Source: Streptomyces misionensis (GTDB taxonomy: Bacteria > Actinomycetota > Actinomycetes > Streptomycetales > Streptomycetaceae). Taken from it: DNA of 64,000 nucleotides. The stretch is from positions 1-64,000 of the forward strand of contig NZ_VOGW01000055.1 of NCBI RefSeq assembly GCF_007896895.1, read 5' to 3'. Positions 53,909-63,057 of the stretch are shown one piece after another. A program made the translations under genes and the position numbers. Position 1 is the first letter of the stretch, and the number at the start of each line of letters is the position of its first letter. The notes under the pieces were generated by a model. It did not search any database. It was given only the letters and a program-made list of their open reading frames with translations, and was not told the origin of the DNA.

Positions 53909-56900
53909 ATGTCCCAAGCGCTGGACGAGCCCGTGGACGATGGCGTGCCGGCCGTGGCCGTGGTCGGCATGGCCTGCCGCTTTCCGGGCGCTGACTCCGT
54001 GCAGGAGTACTGGCAGTTGCTGCGCAGCGGCGGGGAGCCCGGCGAGACCGTCCCCGACCAGGAGCTCCGAGGCGCCGGGCTGCCCGCGAGCCTGATCGAC
54101 GACCCCGCCTATGTGGCCGTACGCAAGAGGTTCGCGGATCCCGCACTGTTCGACGCCGGATTCTTCGGACTCACGCCGGCGGAGGCGGAGATCACCGATC
54201 CGCAGCAGCGGTTCCTGATGGAGACGGCCGTACATGCCCTGGAGCACGCCGCGATCGACCCCGACCGGTTCCCCGGGCGCATCGGCGTTTTCCTCGGCCT
54301 CAACCACTCCGACTACCTCCTGGAGAACGTCCTGCCCCACCGTGACGCCGTGGAGCGTCTCGGCTGGCACCGGACCCTGATGGGCAACGACCGCGGGTTC
54401 ACCGCCACCCAGCTCGCCTACCGGCTGGGCCTGACAGGTCCAAGCCTCGCCGTGGACTGCGCCTGCTCGTCCAGCCTGGCCGCCGTGCACCAGGCCTGCC
54501 GCACGCTGCTGGACTACGAGGCCGACGCCATGGTCGTGGGCGGTTCCTGCATCAAGCCCCGCGACCTGGGCTACCTGTACACCGAGGGCGGTACGGCCTC
54601 CCCGGACGGCCGCTGCCGCCCCTTCTCGGCCGAGGCAGCCGGCACCGTCTTCGCCAGCGGCGTCGGCGTCGTGGTGCTACGCCGCCTGGAGGACGCGCTT
54701 CAGGACGGCGACCGGGTCCTCGCCGTGATCCGGGCCGGGGCCGTCAACAACGACGGCACCTCCAAGAGCGGCTACACCGCACCCAGCGCCGCCGGACAGG
54801 CCGAACTCATCGCGACCGTCCACGCGTTGGCCGGCGTGACGGCCGACACCGTCAGCTATGTGGAGGCCCACGGCACGGGGACCGCGCTCGGCGACCCGAT
54901 CGAGGTCAGCGCCCTCACAGAGGCGTTCCGGGAGACAGCGTCCGACACCGGCTTCTGCGCCCTCGGCTCGGTGAAGTCCAACATCGGGCACGCGGACTCG
55001 GCCTCGGGCATCGCCGGCCTCATCAAGGTCGTCCTCGCCCTCCACAACCGCGAACTGCCGCCGACCCTCGGCTGCGAGGAGCCCAACCCCCACCTGGACC
55101 TGCCGAGTTCCCCGTTCCACATCAACCGGGAACTGCGCCCCTGGCAGGGAGAACACCCACTGCGGGCCGGGGTCAGCTCGTTCGGCATCGGCGGCACCAA
55201 CGTCCACCTGCTGGTGGAAGAGGCCCCGCAGCAGCCCCAGGCACCGGCGCCCGCACCCGCTGACGACTCCGTCCTGATCACCTTCACCGCCAAGTCGCCC
55301 CAGTCCCTCGACGCCCTGGACACGCAGCTGCGCAAGCACCTCAGCAACGTCACCTCCGTCGCGGCGGCGCACGACGTCGCCTTCACCCTGCGGCGGGGAC
55401 GCACCCAGCACCCCCTGCACCGCGCCTTGCTGTGGGGGCCCGACGGCGACGTCGTCCGGATCGGACCGAAGGAACCCGCCACACCCGAGGCCCGGCCGGT
55501 GGCTCTCCTGCTGGACATCCCCGAACCGACCGCGGATCTCCTCCGCGACCTGTGCGACACACTGCCTGCGTTCCGGACGACGGCGGAACCGCTCCTGGAC
55601 GCCTGGCGCTCCGGGCTCGGCCCCGGCGCGGACACCGGCCTCGGCGCGCTGCCACGCCCCGTCCTGGCGACGATCACCACACTGGGCGCCGCCGCAGTGT
55701 GGCGCGCGTACGGCATCGAGCCCGCAGCCGTCCTCGCCGCCTCGGAGTGCCGTCCCGCAGCTGCCGTGCTCACCGGCGTGCTGTCCGTGCCGGAGCTGAA
55801 GCGTCTGCTGGCACGGCTCGCCACCGGCGAACCCGTGGAGACAGCGGCACTCGAGCTGACCCTCGGCCCCGCGAAGCTGACCTGGTACGACGTCGACGGC
55901 AGCGAACTCGTCCCTGTCGGGCGGGCGGCGGATCCCGCTCACCTGGGAGCCAGCGTGTCCGCGTCGCCCGGACTGCGCACACTGCCACCGCGCGGGCTCA
56001 CCGTGGCGCGTCCGGCGGTCACGCCCGACGCTGAGCCACCATCCGCCGCGGCCCTGGGCCGACTGGGGCGCCTGGTCTCGACCCTGCCCGGCGTCCCCGA
56101 CGCCGTCCGGCCCGGCGCCGACACCCTGCTGGCAGGCGTCGTCGGCGCCTGGGCCGCGGGAGTCCGGGGAGCGATCCTGCCCCAGACCGATGGGGGACCA
56201 GGCTCCGTGGTCGACGTGCCGGTCTACCCCTTCCACCGGCAGCGGTACTGGCTTGAGGCCCAGGACGCCCCTTCCGGCGCGCCTGCCGCGGAGGCCGTAC
56301 CCGCCGCAGACCTTGAGGAGGAGTCGCGCCAGCTTTTCCGCGCGGCCGTCGGCGTGGACGAGGTGGCCGCCGAGGACGACCTTCTGACCCTTGGGGGCGA
56401 CTCCCTGCTCGCCCAGCGCGTCGTGGCCGCCGCCAAGTCCCGCTGGGGCGTGGTCGTGCCGTTCGGTTCGTTCATGCGCGGCCCGACACCGCGCCGGCTC
56501 GCCGAGCTCGTGCGCGCGGCCTCCCCCATCACGACCCCGGCGCCGGACCGCCCTCACGGCGTTCTGCCGCTGACCCCCCTTCAGGAGAAGTTCGTCTTCC
56601 TAGACGAGATCGACAAGGCGGCCGAGGCGTACAACGTCCCCGTCCTCGCCGATCTGCGCGGCCCGCTCGACACGACCGCGCTGCACGCCGCCCTGCGCGA
56701 CGTGGTGGCCCGCCACGAGGCGCTGCACTCGGTGTACACGGTCGTCGACGGGCGCGCGGTGCAGCAGATCCGCCCCTCCGCCGAAGTAGACCTGCCGGTG
56801 GTCGACGTCGACGGAGACCCGGAACTGCGGCAGCGGATCGGCGCGCTGCTCGCCACCAAGATCCCGCTGGACCGCGCACCTGTCCTGCTCGCCCGCATCT

Positions 56901-59900
56901 TCCGGCTCGCGCCCGAACGTCATGTGCTCGCCATGGCCGTGCACCACATCTGCGCCGACGCTCGCTCCACCGGCATCCTCCTCGCCGACCTCTACTCCGC
57001 CTACGCACACCGCGTCCGTGCCGAGGCTCCCGACCTGCCCCCGTTGGACGGCTTGTCGGCCGCGTACGCGCTGGCCCAGGCCGAGGCGCTGGAGTCCGCG
57101 GACATGCGGCGGCACCTGGAGTTCTGGACGGGCGAACTGGCCGACGCCCCCAAGGTGATCGAGCTGCCCGCCGACCGGCCCCGCGCTTCGGCCCGCAGCT
57201 ACGCCGGCCGCAACCTCGACTTCAGCCTGCCCGCCGAACTGGCCACGCGCGTACGGGAACTCGCCGTACGGGAGCGGACTACGCCCTTCGTCGTCGTGTC
57301 CGCCGCGTTCTCGCTCTTCCTCGGCCGGATCAGCGACATACGTGACGTGGTTGTCGGCACGCCGGTCTCCGGACGGCACCGCCCCGAGACCCGGGACCTC
57401 ATCGGTAACTTCGTCAACACCCTTCCGATGCGCAGCCGGTGGGACGGGGACCACACCTTCCGCGACCTGGTACACCAGACGCAGGAACGCCTCACCGACG
57501 CCCTTGACCACCAGGACCTGCCGTTCGAGGTGCTCGCACAGCACCTCGGCGCGGACGCCGACCTGTCCGTGAGCCCGGTGTTCCAAGTGCTGTTCAACAT
57601 GCTCAGCGAGGAAGCCAGTGCGCCCCCTGCCCCCGAGGGCCTGCGGGCGGTCACCGTGCCCTTCAACCGCGAGGCCAGCACCTACGAGCTCTCACTGAGC
57701 TGGTGGCTGGGCCGCGACGGCACGCTGTCGGGCCGCTTCATGTACGACTCGGACCGTTTCGACGCCGAGACCGTGGCCGCGTGGCAGGAAGCCTTCGGCC
57801 ATCTGCTGGACCAGGCCACCCGCGCTCCGGAGACCCTCGCGGCCGACCTGCCCGTCGAGACCCCCGAGGCTGCGGCGCGCACCGCCGCGGCCCTGGTCGG
57901 CCCGTCCGCCGAGGTGGCGGACAAGCCGGTGCACGCCGTCTTCGCCGACCTCGCCGCACGCCATCCCGAGCGCACCGCGGTGGCCGACAAGCGAATCACG
58001 CTCACCTACGCACAGCTAGCCCGGATCTCGGCCGGCATCGCCGGCCTGCTCACCGAACGCGGTGTGACGCACGGCGACACCGTCGGTATCGCGATGGAGC
58101 GCGGCGTGCCGCTGGTAGCCGCACTCATGGGCGTGCTGCGGGCCGGTGCCACCCCGGTGCCCTTCGACCTGGGGCACCCCTCGAAGCGGCTCGCGGCCAT
58201 CGCCGAGGACAGCGGCGCCCGCGTCATGCTCTGCGCTGACGCGGCGGACGCCCGCTTCGCCACCGGCGCCGAACCGCTCGAACTCGCCGACGTGACAAGG
58301 ATCCAGGGCCCCGAGGGGCCACTGCCCGGCGACGCGGTCGACCTGGCCGTCGGCGCCTACGTCACCTACACGAGCGGAACCACCGGACGCCCCAAGGGCA
58401 TTCACTTCACTCACCGGGCCCTGGCCAACCTGGCCGACTACGACACCCGCGTCACCCCGCTCGGGACGCGCTGGCTCCAGTTCGCCTCGTTCGGCTTCGA
58501 CGTCTCCTTCCACGAGACCTTCGGCGCCCTGTGCTCGGGCGGATCACTGCACGTCGTGGACGACGAGGACAAGCACGACCACGAACTGCTGCCCGCGTTC
58601 ATCCGGGACCACGGCGTGCAGAAGGCAATTTTCCCGGTCTCGCTCATGCACGCGCTGGCCGCCCGCTACCAAGCGGACCCCTCCCTGTTCGCAAGCATGC
58701 GGGAGATCACCACGACCGGCGAACAGCTTCGCCTGAGCGAGCAGATGATCCGCTTCTTCGAGTCCCTCCCGGAGTGCCGGCTCATCAACAACTACGGCCC
58801 GGCCGAGACGCACTGCGTCGCCTTCTACCGGTTCACCGGCCCGCCGAGCACCTGGCCCCGGTATGCGCCGATCGGCCGTCCGATCCAGAACGTGACCTAC
58901 GAGATCAAGGACAAGGCAGGCCGGCCCGTGCCCTACGGCAGCATCGGCGAGCTGTTCCTCAGCGGCCCCTGCGTGGCCACGGGCTATCTCGGGCGGCCCG
59001 AACTGACCGCCGAGCGGTTCTCCACTCATCCAGCGACGGGCCAGCGCACGTACCGCAGCGGCGACCGCGTCCGGCTGCTGCACAGCGGCGACCTGCTCTA
59101 CCTGGGCCGCGGTGACCAGCAGGTCAAAATCCGCGGCACGCGCGTCGAACTCGGCGAGATCGAGCTCGTCATCCGGCGGGTGCCGGGGGTGCGGGACGTC
59201 TACCTCAGGGTCACCGGCGAGAGCGGCCACAAGCGCCTCGACGCCTACCTCATCGCTGCCGGCCGCGTGGAGAACCTGCCCGGCACGGTCCGCGACCGGC
59301 TGCGCGAGGAACTGCCCCCCGCACTGGTGCCGTCCTCCTTCACGGTGGTGGACGCCTTCCCGGTGAACGTCAACGGCAAGGTCGACCCGTCCCGGCTGCC
59401 GGACCCGGGAGCGGTCGTCGCGCGGCAGCCCCCGGACGAGGTCGGCACCGGCGACCCCGTCCTGACCACGATCCTGGGCGTCTTCCGCGAACTGCTCCAG
59501 GAGCCGCAACTGCGGGCCGAGGACGACTTCTTCGGCGCCGGAGGCCACTCGCTCCTGGCCACCCGGGCACTGCACCTCGTCCGCGAGACACTCGGCGTCC
59601 GCCTGTCGATCCGGGACTTCTACGCGACGGGGACCGCGTCCGCGCTGGCGACCATCGTGACCGACCGGGCGGCCCGGCCCGACGACGCGGTGATCCTGCC
59701 CGCCTCCCGGGTGCCGGACACCGTCCCCGGCGGCCTGCTGCGCCGCGTCCGGAACCCGGGGCCCGCCCACCAGAAGACCTTCGTCTTCCGCACCGGAGCC
59801 CGACTCGACCTGCGGCGGCTGAACTCGGCGCTCGACGCGGTGCTGACCCGGCACCCCGCGCTGCGGCTGCGCTACCCGCACGGCGGCGGGCCCGTCCTGG

Positions 59901-61000
59901 CCGCCCCCGGCGAGAGCGAAGTCCGGGTGGAGGAGCTGCGACTGCCGACGCCCCCACCCGCGCAGGGCGCGCCCGAGTGGCTGTCCGAGATGGGCCAGGC
60001 CGACCTGATCGACCCGCGCCGGGACGTGCTGCTGCGCGTGCGGGCGGTCCGCCTGCCCGAGGGCGGCCTGCTGATCTCCTTCACGGTCCACGCGGCCGCC
60101 CTGGACGGCATCGGACTGCTCAACCTGGTCCGGTCCATCGCCGAGGCCTACGACACCGCACCCGGCGCTGGCCCGGCCGAAGACCCGGGCTTCCTGCGAT
60201 ACTTGGCGTGGCGGGAGGACCTGCCCGCCACGCCGTCCTTCGCCCAGGCGCTCGACGTGTGGCGGGAGCTGCTGCCGGCGCCCGCGTCGAACCCCGTGCC
60301 GCCTGCGGATCCTGCGTCGGGCCCCATGCCGCCCGCCGCCCCCGTGCACCGCCTGAGCTGGCGCCCGGACGCCTCCCTGCACGCCGTGATCCGCTCCTGG
60401 TGCGCGGCCCGCCGGACCACTCCGTTCCTGCTGCATCTCACCGCATTCACCTCGGCGCTGGCCCGCCGGACCGGCGAGCCGGAAGTCTGCGTCTCCGTCG
60501 CGCTCGACGGCCGGGTGCACTCAGCGCTGAGCGACTCGGTGGGCGCGTTCGCGAACGTGGTCCCGGTACCGCTGCGCTTGGGTCCGGAGCAGTCCCCGGC
60601 CCAGGCCTTCGAGGAGGTGCAGCGCGTCCAGGCCCGCGTCGAGTCCGTGCGCCTGGTGCCCTTCGGCGACCTGGCCTCCCAGGACCCCGCGCTGGCCGCC
60701 TACACGTCGCTGCCGGTGTCCTTCACCTATGTCCGCGAGGATGACCGGGACGTCCTGCTGGCCGGCGAGGCCTTCGAGGCGCTGGAGCTGGACACCCTCC
60801 CGCCGGGACAGCGGCTCCAGTTCCTCCCGGTGGAGGCGCCGGACTCCCTACGGGTGGAGCTGCTCTGCCGGGACGAGGACGGCCCCGGGCACGCGCAGGA
60901 GCTGCTCCGGCTCTACCGCGAGGCTGTCTTCCGCCTCCTGTTCGAACCGGACTCCGCTCCGGACCTTGTCGCCCTCGCACCGGCAGGAGCTACCGCATGA
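53909..61000 (+). CDS. Hybrid PKS-NRPS: KS-(inactive AT)-T-C-A-T-terminal C-like
   Basis: A 2363-residue megasynthase. The KS (~10-440) has Cys in VDCACSSSLAAVHQ near 187, EAHGTGTALGD and SNIGHADSASG. The AT region (~480-780) keeps GIEPAAVL..E and the linker PVYPFHRQRYWL but has AASEC in place of GHSxG, so it is inactive. T1: LTLGGDSLLAQR (~831). C: AVHHICADARSTG (HHxxxDA, ~1011). A (~1340-1830): TYTSGTTGRPKG, FGFDVSFHETF, NNYGPAETHCV, YRSGDR, VNGKVD; the pocket reads about D-V-H-I-T-T-N-C-V-K, unassigned. T2: GAGGHSLLATRA (~1880). The last ~420 residues resemble a condensation domain with VHAAALDG, lacking the catalytic second His. No integral thioesterase. AGGAG precedes ATG 53909. Confidence 0.92.
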   Translation: MSQALDEPVDDGVPAVAVVGMACRFPGADSVQEYWQLLRSGGEPGETVPDQELRGAGLPASLIDDPAYVAVRKRFADPALFDAGFFGLTPAEAEITDPQQRFLMETAVHALEHAAIDPDRFPGRIGVFLGLNHSDYLLENVLPHRDAVERLGWHRTLMGNDRGFTATQLAYRLGLTGPSLAVDCACSSSLAAVHQACRTLLDYEADAMVVGGSCIKPRDLGYLYTEGGTASPDGRCRPFSAEAAGTVFASGVGVVVLRRLEDALQDGDRVLAVIRAGAVNNDGTSKSGYTAPSAAGQAELIATVHALAGVTADTVSYVEAHGTGTALGDPIEVSALTEAFRETASDTGFCALGSVKSNIGHADSASGIAGLIKVVLALHNRELPPTLGCEEPNPHLDLPSSPFHINRELRPWQGEHPLRAGVSSFGIGGTNVHLLVEEAPQQPQAPAPAPADDSVLITFTAKSPQSLDALDTQLRKHLSNVTSVAAAHDVAFTLRRGRTQHPLHRALLWGPDGDVVRIGPKEPATPEARPVALLLDIPEPTADLLRDLCDTLPAFRTTAEPLLDAWRSGLGPGADTGLGALPRPVLATITTLGAAAVWRAYGIEPAAVLAASECRPAAAVLTGVLSVPELKRLLARLATGEPVETAALELTLGPAKLTWYDVDGSELVPVGRAADPAHLGASVSASPGLRTLPPRGLTVARPAVTPDAEPPSAAALGRLGRLVSTLPGVPDAVRPGADTLLAGVVGAWAAGVRGAILPQTDGGPGSVVDVPVYPFHRQRYWLEAQDAPSGAPAAEAVPAADLEEESRQLFRAAVGVDEVAAEDDLLTLGGDSLLAQRVVAAAKSRWGVVVPFGSFMRGPTPRRLAELVRAASPITTPAPDRPHGVLPLTPLQEKFVFLDEIDKAAEAYNVPVLADLRGPLDTTALHAALRDVVARHEALHSVYTVVDGRAVQQIRPSAEVDLPVVDVDGDPELRQRIGALLATKIPLDRAPVLLARIFRLAPERHVLAMAVHHICADARSTGILLADLYSAYAHRVRAEAPDLPPLDGLSAAYALAQAEALESADMRRHLEFWTGELADAPKVIELPADRPRASARSYAGRNLDFSLPAELATRVRELAVRERTTPFVVVSAAFSLFLGRISDIRDVVVGTPVSGRHRPETRDLIGNFVNTLPMRSRWDGDHTFRDLVHQTQERLTDALDHQDLPFEVLAQHLGADADLSVSPVFQVLFNMLSEEASAPPAPEGLRAVTVPFNREASTYELSLSWWLGRDGTLSGRFMYDSDRFDAETVAAWQEAFGHLLDQATRAPETLAADLPVETPEAAARTAAALVGPSAEVADKPVHAVFADLAARHPERTAVADKRITLTYAQLARISAGIAGLLTERGVTHGDTVGIAMERGVPLVAALMGVLRAGATPVPFDLGHPSKRLAAIAEDSGARVMLCADAADARFATGAEPLELADVTRIQGPEGPLPGDAVDLAVGAYVTYTSGTTGRPKGIHFTHRALANLADYDTRVTPLGTRWLQFASFGFDVSFHETFGALCSGGSLHVVDDEDKHDHELLPAFIRDHGVQKAIFPVSLMHALAARYQADPSLFASMREITTTGEQLRLSEQMIRFFESLPECRLINNYGPAETHCVAFYRFTGPPSTWPRYAPIGRPIQNVTYEIKDKAGRPVPYGSIGELFLSGPCVATGYLGRPELTAERFSTHPATGQRTYRSGDRVRLLHSGDLLYLGRGDQQVKIRGTRVELGEIELVIRRVPGVRDVYLRVTGESGHKRLDAYLIAAGRVENLPGTVRDRLREELPPALVPSSFTVVDAFPVNVNGKVDPSRLPDPGAVVARQPPDEVGTGDPVLTTILGVFRELLQEPQLRAEDDFFGAGGHSLLATRALHLVRETLGVRLSIRDFYATGTASALATIVTDRAARPDDAVILPASRVPDTVPGGLLRRVRNPGPAHQKTFVFRTGARLDLRRLNSALDAVLTRHPALRLRYPHGGGPVLAAPGESEVRVEELRLPTPPPAQGAPEWLSEMGQADLIDPRRDVLLRVRAVRLPEGGLLISFTVHAAALDGIGLLNLVRSIAEAYDTAPGAGPAEDPGFLRYLAWREDLPATPSFAQALDVWRELLPAPASNPVPPADPASGPMPPAAPVHRLSWRPDASLHAVIRSWCAARRTTPFLLHLTAFTSALARRTGEPEVCVSVALDGRVHSALSDSVGAFANVVPVPLRLGPEQSPAQAFEEVQRVQARVESVRLVPFGDLASQDPALAAYTSLPVSFTYVREDDRDVLLAGEAFEALELDTLPPGQRLQFLPVEAPDSLRVELLCRDEDGPGHAQELLRLYREAVFRLLFEPDSAPDLVALAPAGATA

Positions 61001-62025
61001 AGTTCAGCCTCTTCTTCTTTTCCAGCGGGGACGTCCCCGAGGAGCAGTACCGCCTGCTGAAGGAGGCGGCGCGGTTCGCCGACTCCCACGGCTTCACGGC
61101 GGTCTGGACGCCGGAGCGGCACTTCCACGAGTTCGGAGCCCCGTTCCCGAACCCCTCGGTGACGGCGGCCGCGCTGGCCACCATGACGGAACGCGTGGAG
61201 ATCCGTGCGGGTAGTGTGGTCCTCCCCTTGCACGACCCGATCCGTGTGGCGGAGGAGTGGGCCGTCGTCGACCAGTTGTCCGGCGGCCGTACGGGACTGG
61301 CGTTCGCCTCCGGCTGGAACCCGAGGGACTTCGTGCTGGCTCCCGACGCCTTCGCGGATAACAAAGCTGCACTGAGGTCGAAGCTCGCGCAGGTCCAGGC
61401 CCTGTGGGCGGGCGCGGAGGTCCAGCGGCGCGGACCCGACGGCGCCCCGATGACCGTACGGTCCTTCCCGCGGCCGGTACAGCCGGACATCCCGCTGTGG
61501 ATCACGGCGGCCGGTTCCCCGGCGACCTTCTCCCTCGCCGGCGAGCTCGGCCACGGTGTGCTCACCCACCTTCTCGGCCAGACCTGGGAGCAGTTGGAGG
61601 ACAACCTGGTGGACTACGGCGCGGCCCTGCAGAAGGCCGGTCACGGCGTGGAGCGGGAGCGGATCGCGGTCATGTTGCACACCTTCGTGGGCGACGACGG
61701 GCAGCGGGCCCGGGACACCGCCAAGGCACCGCTGACGGCGTACATGCGCACCTCCCTGAATCTCTTCGCCCTCCCCGCTGCTCTCGCCTCCGGAGAGGTG
61801 CCGGAGCAGGAGCTCACCGAGATGCTGGAGCATGTCTACGACGAGTACACCCGTAGCCGGTGCCTCATCGGTTCGGTCTCGGACTGCCTGCCGATCGTGG
61901 AGTCGCTGGCCCAGCTCGGGGTGGACGAGATCGCCTGCCTGGTCGACTTCGGGCTGCCGGCCGACGAGGTGCTGCGCGGGCTGGAGACGCTGGCCGAGCT
62001 CGGTGAGGTGTGCGCCGGTGTCTGA
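60997..62025 (+). CDS. Luciferase-like FMN-dependent monooxygenase (MupA/Atu3671 type)
   Basis: A 342-residue flavin-dependent monooxygenase of the bacterial-luciferase fold. It is similar to the group found in NRPS/PKS clusters (MupA/Atu3671 type). Features are MKFSLFFFSSGDVPEEQYRL, GFTAVWTPERHFHEFGAPFP, VEIRAGSVVLPLHDPIRVAE, GRTGLAFASGWNPRDF, PLWITAAGSP and GSVSDCLPIVESL. Members hydroxylate or oxidise carrier-bound intermediates and need FMNH2 from a reductase, which is not seen here. ATG 60997 overlaps the megasynthase stop (ATGA), so it is translated with the assembly line. Confidence 0.9.
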   Translation: MKFSLFFFSSGDVPEEQYRLLKEAARFADSHGFTAVWTPERHFHEFGAPFPNPSVTAAALATMTERVEIRAGSVVLPLHDPIRVAEEWAVVDQLSGGRTGLAFASGWNPRDFVLAPDAFADNKAALRSKLAQVQALWAGAEVQRRGPDGAPMTVRSFPRPVQPDIPLWITAAGSPATFSLAGELGHGVLTHLLGQTWEQLEDNLVDYGAALQKAGHGVERERIAVMLHTFVGDDGQRARDTAKAPLTAYMRTSLNLFALPAALASGEVPEQELTEMLEHVYDEYTRSRCLIGSVSDCLPIVESLAQLGVDEIACLVDFGLPADEVLRGLETLAELGEVCAGV

Positions 62026-62029
62026 CGCG

Positions 62030-62059
62030 GAGGGGGGCGGCCGCCGGACCGCCCCCCTC
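62030..62059. terminator. Bidirectional hairpin between convergent operons
   Basis: A perfect 11-bp stem GAGGGGGGCGG/CCGCCCCCCTC with loop CCGCCGGA. It lies 4 bp after the monooxygenase stop and 4 bp from the acyltransferase stop on the other strand. Confidence 0.8.
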
Positions 62060-62062
62060 ACC

Positions 62063-63016
62063 TCACACGGCCACGGCGGACATCTGTGCCACGGCCTTGT
62101 CGAGCTGACGTATCGTCCCCACGGACAGGGCGGGCACCCCGGGCGCCGAGGCGCGCGCGATGTTCGACAGCACGCGTCCGGGGCCCACTTCGAGCAGGGC
62201 CGACACCTCCGCGGCGACGAGCAGTTCCACGGTCTGTGTCCACAGGACGGGCGAGGCGAGCTGACGGCGCAGCAGTTCCCGTGCGGACTCCGCCGTGTGG
62301 ACGTACCCGGCCGTCGCGTTCGCCACGACGGGCAGCGACGGCTCGGCGAAGCGCACACCTGCCAGGTCCTCGGCGAACTCGGCCTCGATCTCCTTCATGA
62401 ACACCGAGTGGAAGGGCGCCCCGACCTTGAGGTCGACGACATGCCGCGCTCCGGCCCGGCGCGCGGCGGCAGCGAACTCGTCGATGCCTCGGGCGTCTCC
62501 GGAGACCACGGTCTGCGTCGCGGAGTTGTAGTTGGCGACCTGCACGGTACCGTGCGCCTGCCCGGTGACCTCCGCGCACAGCTCGTCGACCCGGTCCGCA
62601 CCGAGGTCGAGCACGGCGGCCATCCTGCCGGGCGTACGCCGGTTCACGGCCGCCATCAGCTCGCCGCGACGGCGGACCAGGCGCAGCGCGTCCGGCCAGT
62701 CGAGCACCCCGGCCGCCACCAGCGCGGCGTACTCGCCCAGGCTGTGGCCGGCGACCACGTCGGGCACGACGCCCTGCTCCTCCAGCAGCCGGGTGAACAC
62801 CAGGCTCGTGAGGAAGATCGCGGGCTGGGTCACCGCGGTGTCGCGCAGCTGCTCGGCGTCGCCCTCGAAGCAGATACGGCTGAGCGGCAGCCCGAGTATC
62901 TCATCCGCCGCGTCGTAATAACTTCGGGAGAGGTCGGGGCGCGCCTGCGCCGCATCCTTTCCCATTCCTGGAACCTGCGATCCCTGACCCGGATATGTGA
63001 TGGCGATTCGTTTCAT
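62063..63016 (-). CDS. Discrete (trans-acting) malonyl-type acyltransferase
   Basis: A 317-residue FabD-like acyltransferase that moves an acyl group from CoA to carrier domains. The N-terminal YPGQGSQVPGMGKD is followed by the nucleophile Ser92 in AGHSLGEYAALVAAG. His203 lies in VGAPFHSVFM; the xPFHS form is that of malonyl-specific enzymes, whereas methylmalonyl-specific ones have YASH. The C-terminal part has LEVGPGRVLSNI. It is the only AT in the window with an active-site serine and so should serve both AT-dead PKS modules. It is transcribed towards the megasynthase operon from a promoter shared with the divergent thioesterase gene. The ribosome-binding site is weak. Confidence 0.92.
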   Translation of the reverse strand: MKRIAITYPGQGSQVPGMGKDAAQARPDLSRSYYDAADEILGLPLSRICFEGDAEQLRDTAVTQPAIFLTSLVFTRLLEEQGVVPDVVAGHSLGEYAALVAAGVLDWPDALRLVRRRGELMAAVNRRTPGRMAAVLDLGADRVDELCAEVTGQAHGTVQVANYNSATQTVVSGDARGIDEFAAAARRAGARHVVDLKVGAPFHSVFMKEIEAEFAEDLAGVRFAEPSLPVVANATAGYVHTAESARELLRRQLASPVLWTQTVELLVAAEVSALLEVGPGRVLSNIARASAPGVPALSVGTIRQLDKAVAQMSAVAV

Positions 63017-63057
63017 GACCCAACTTACTACCACCCCTCTCATCCGGGAGGCAATCC

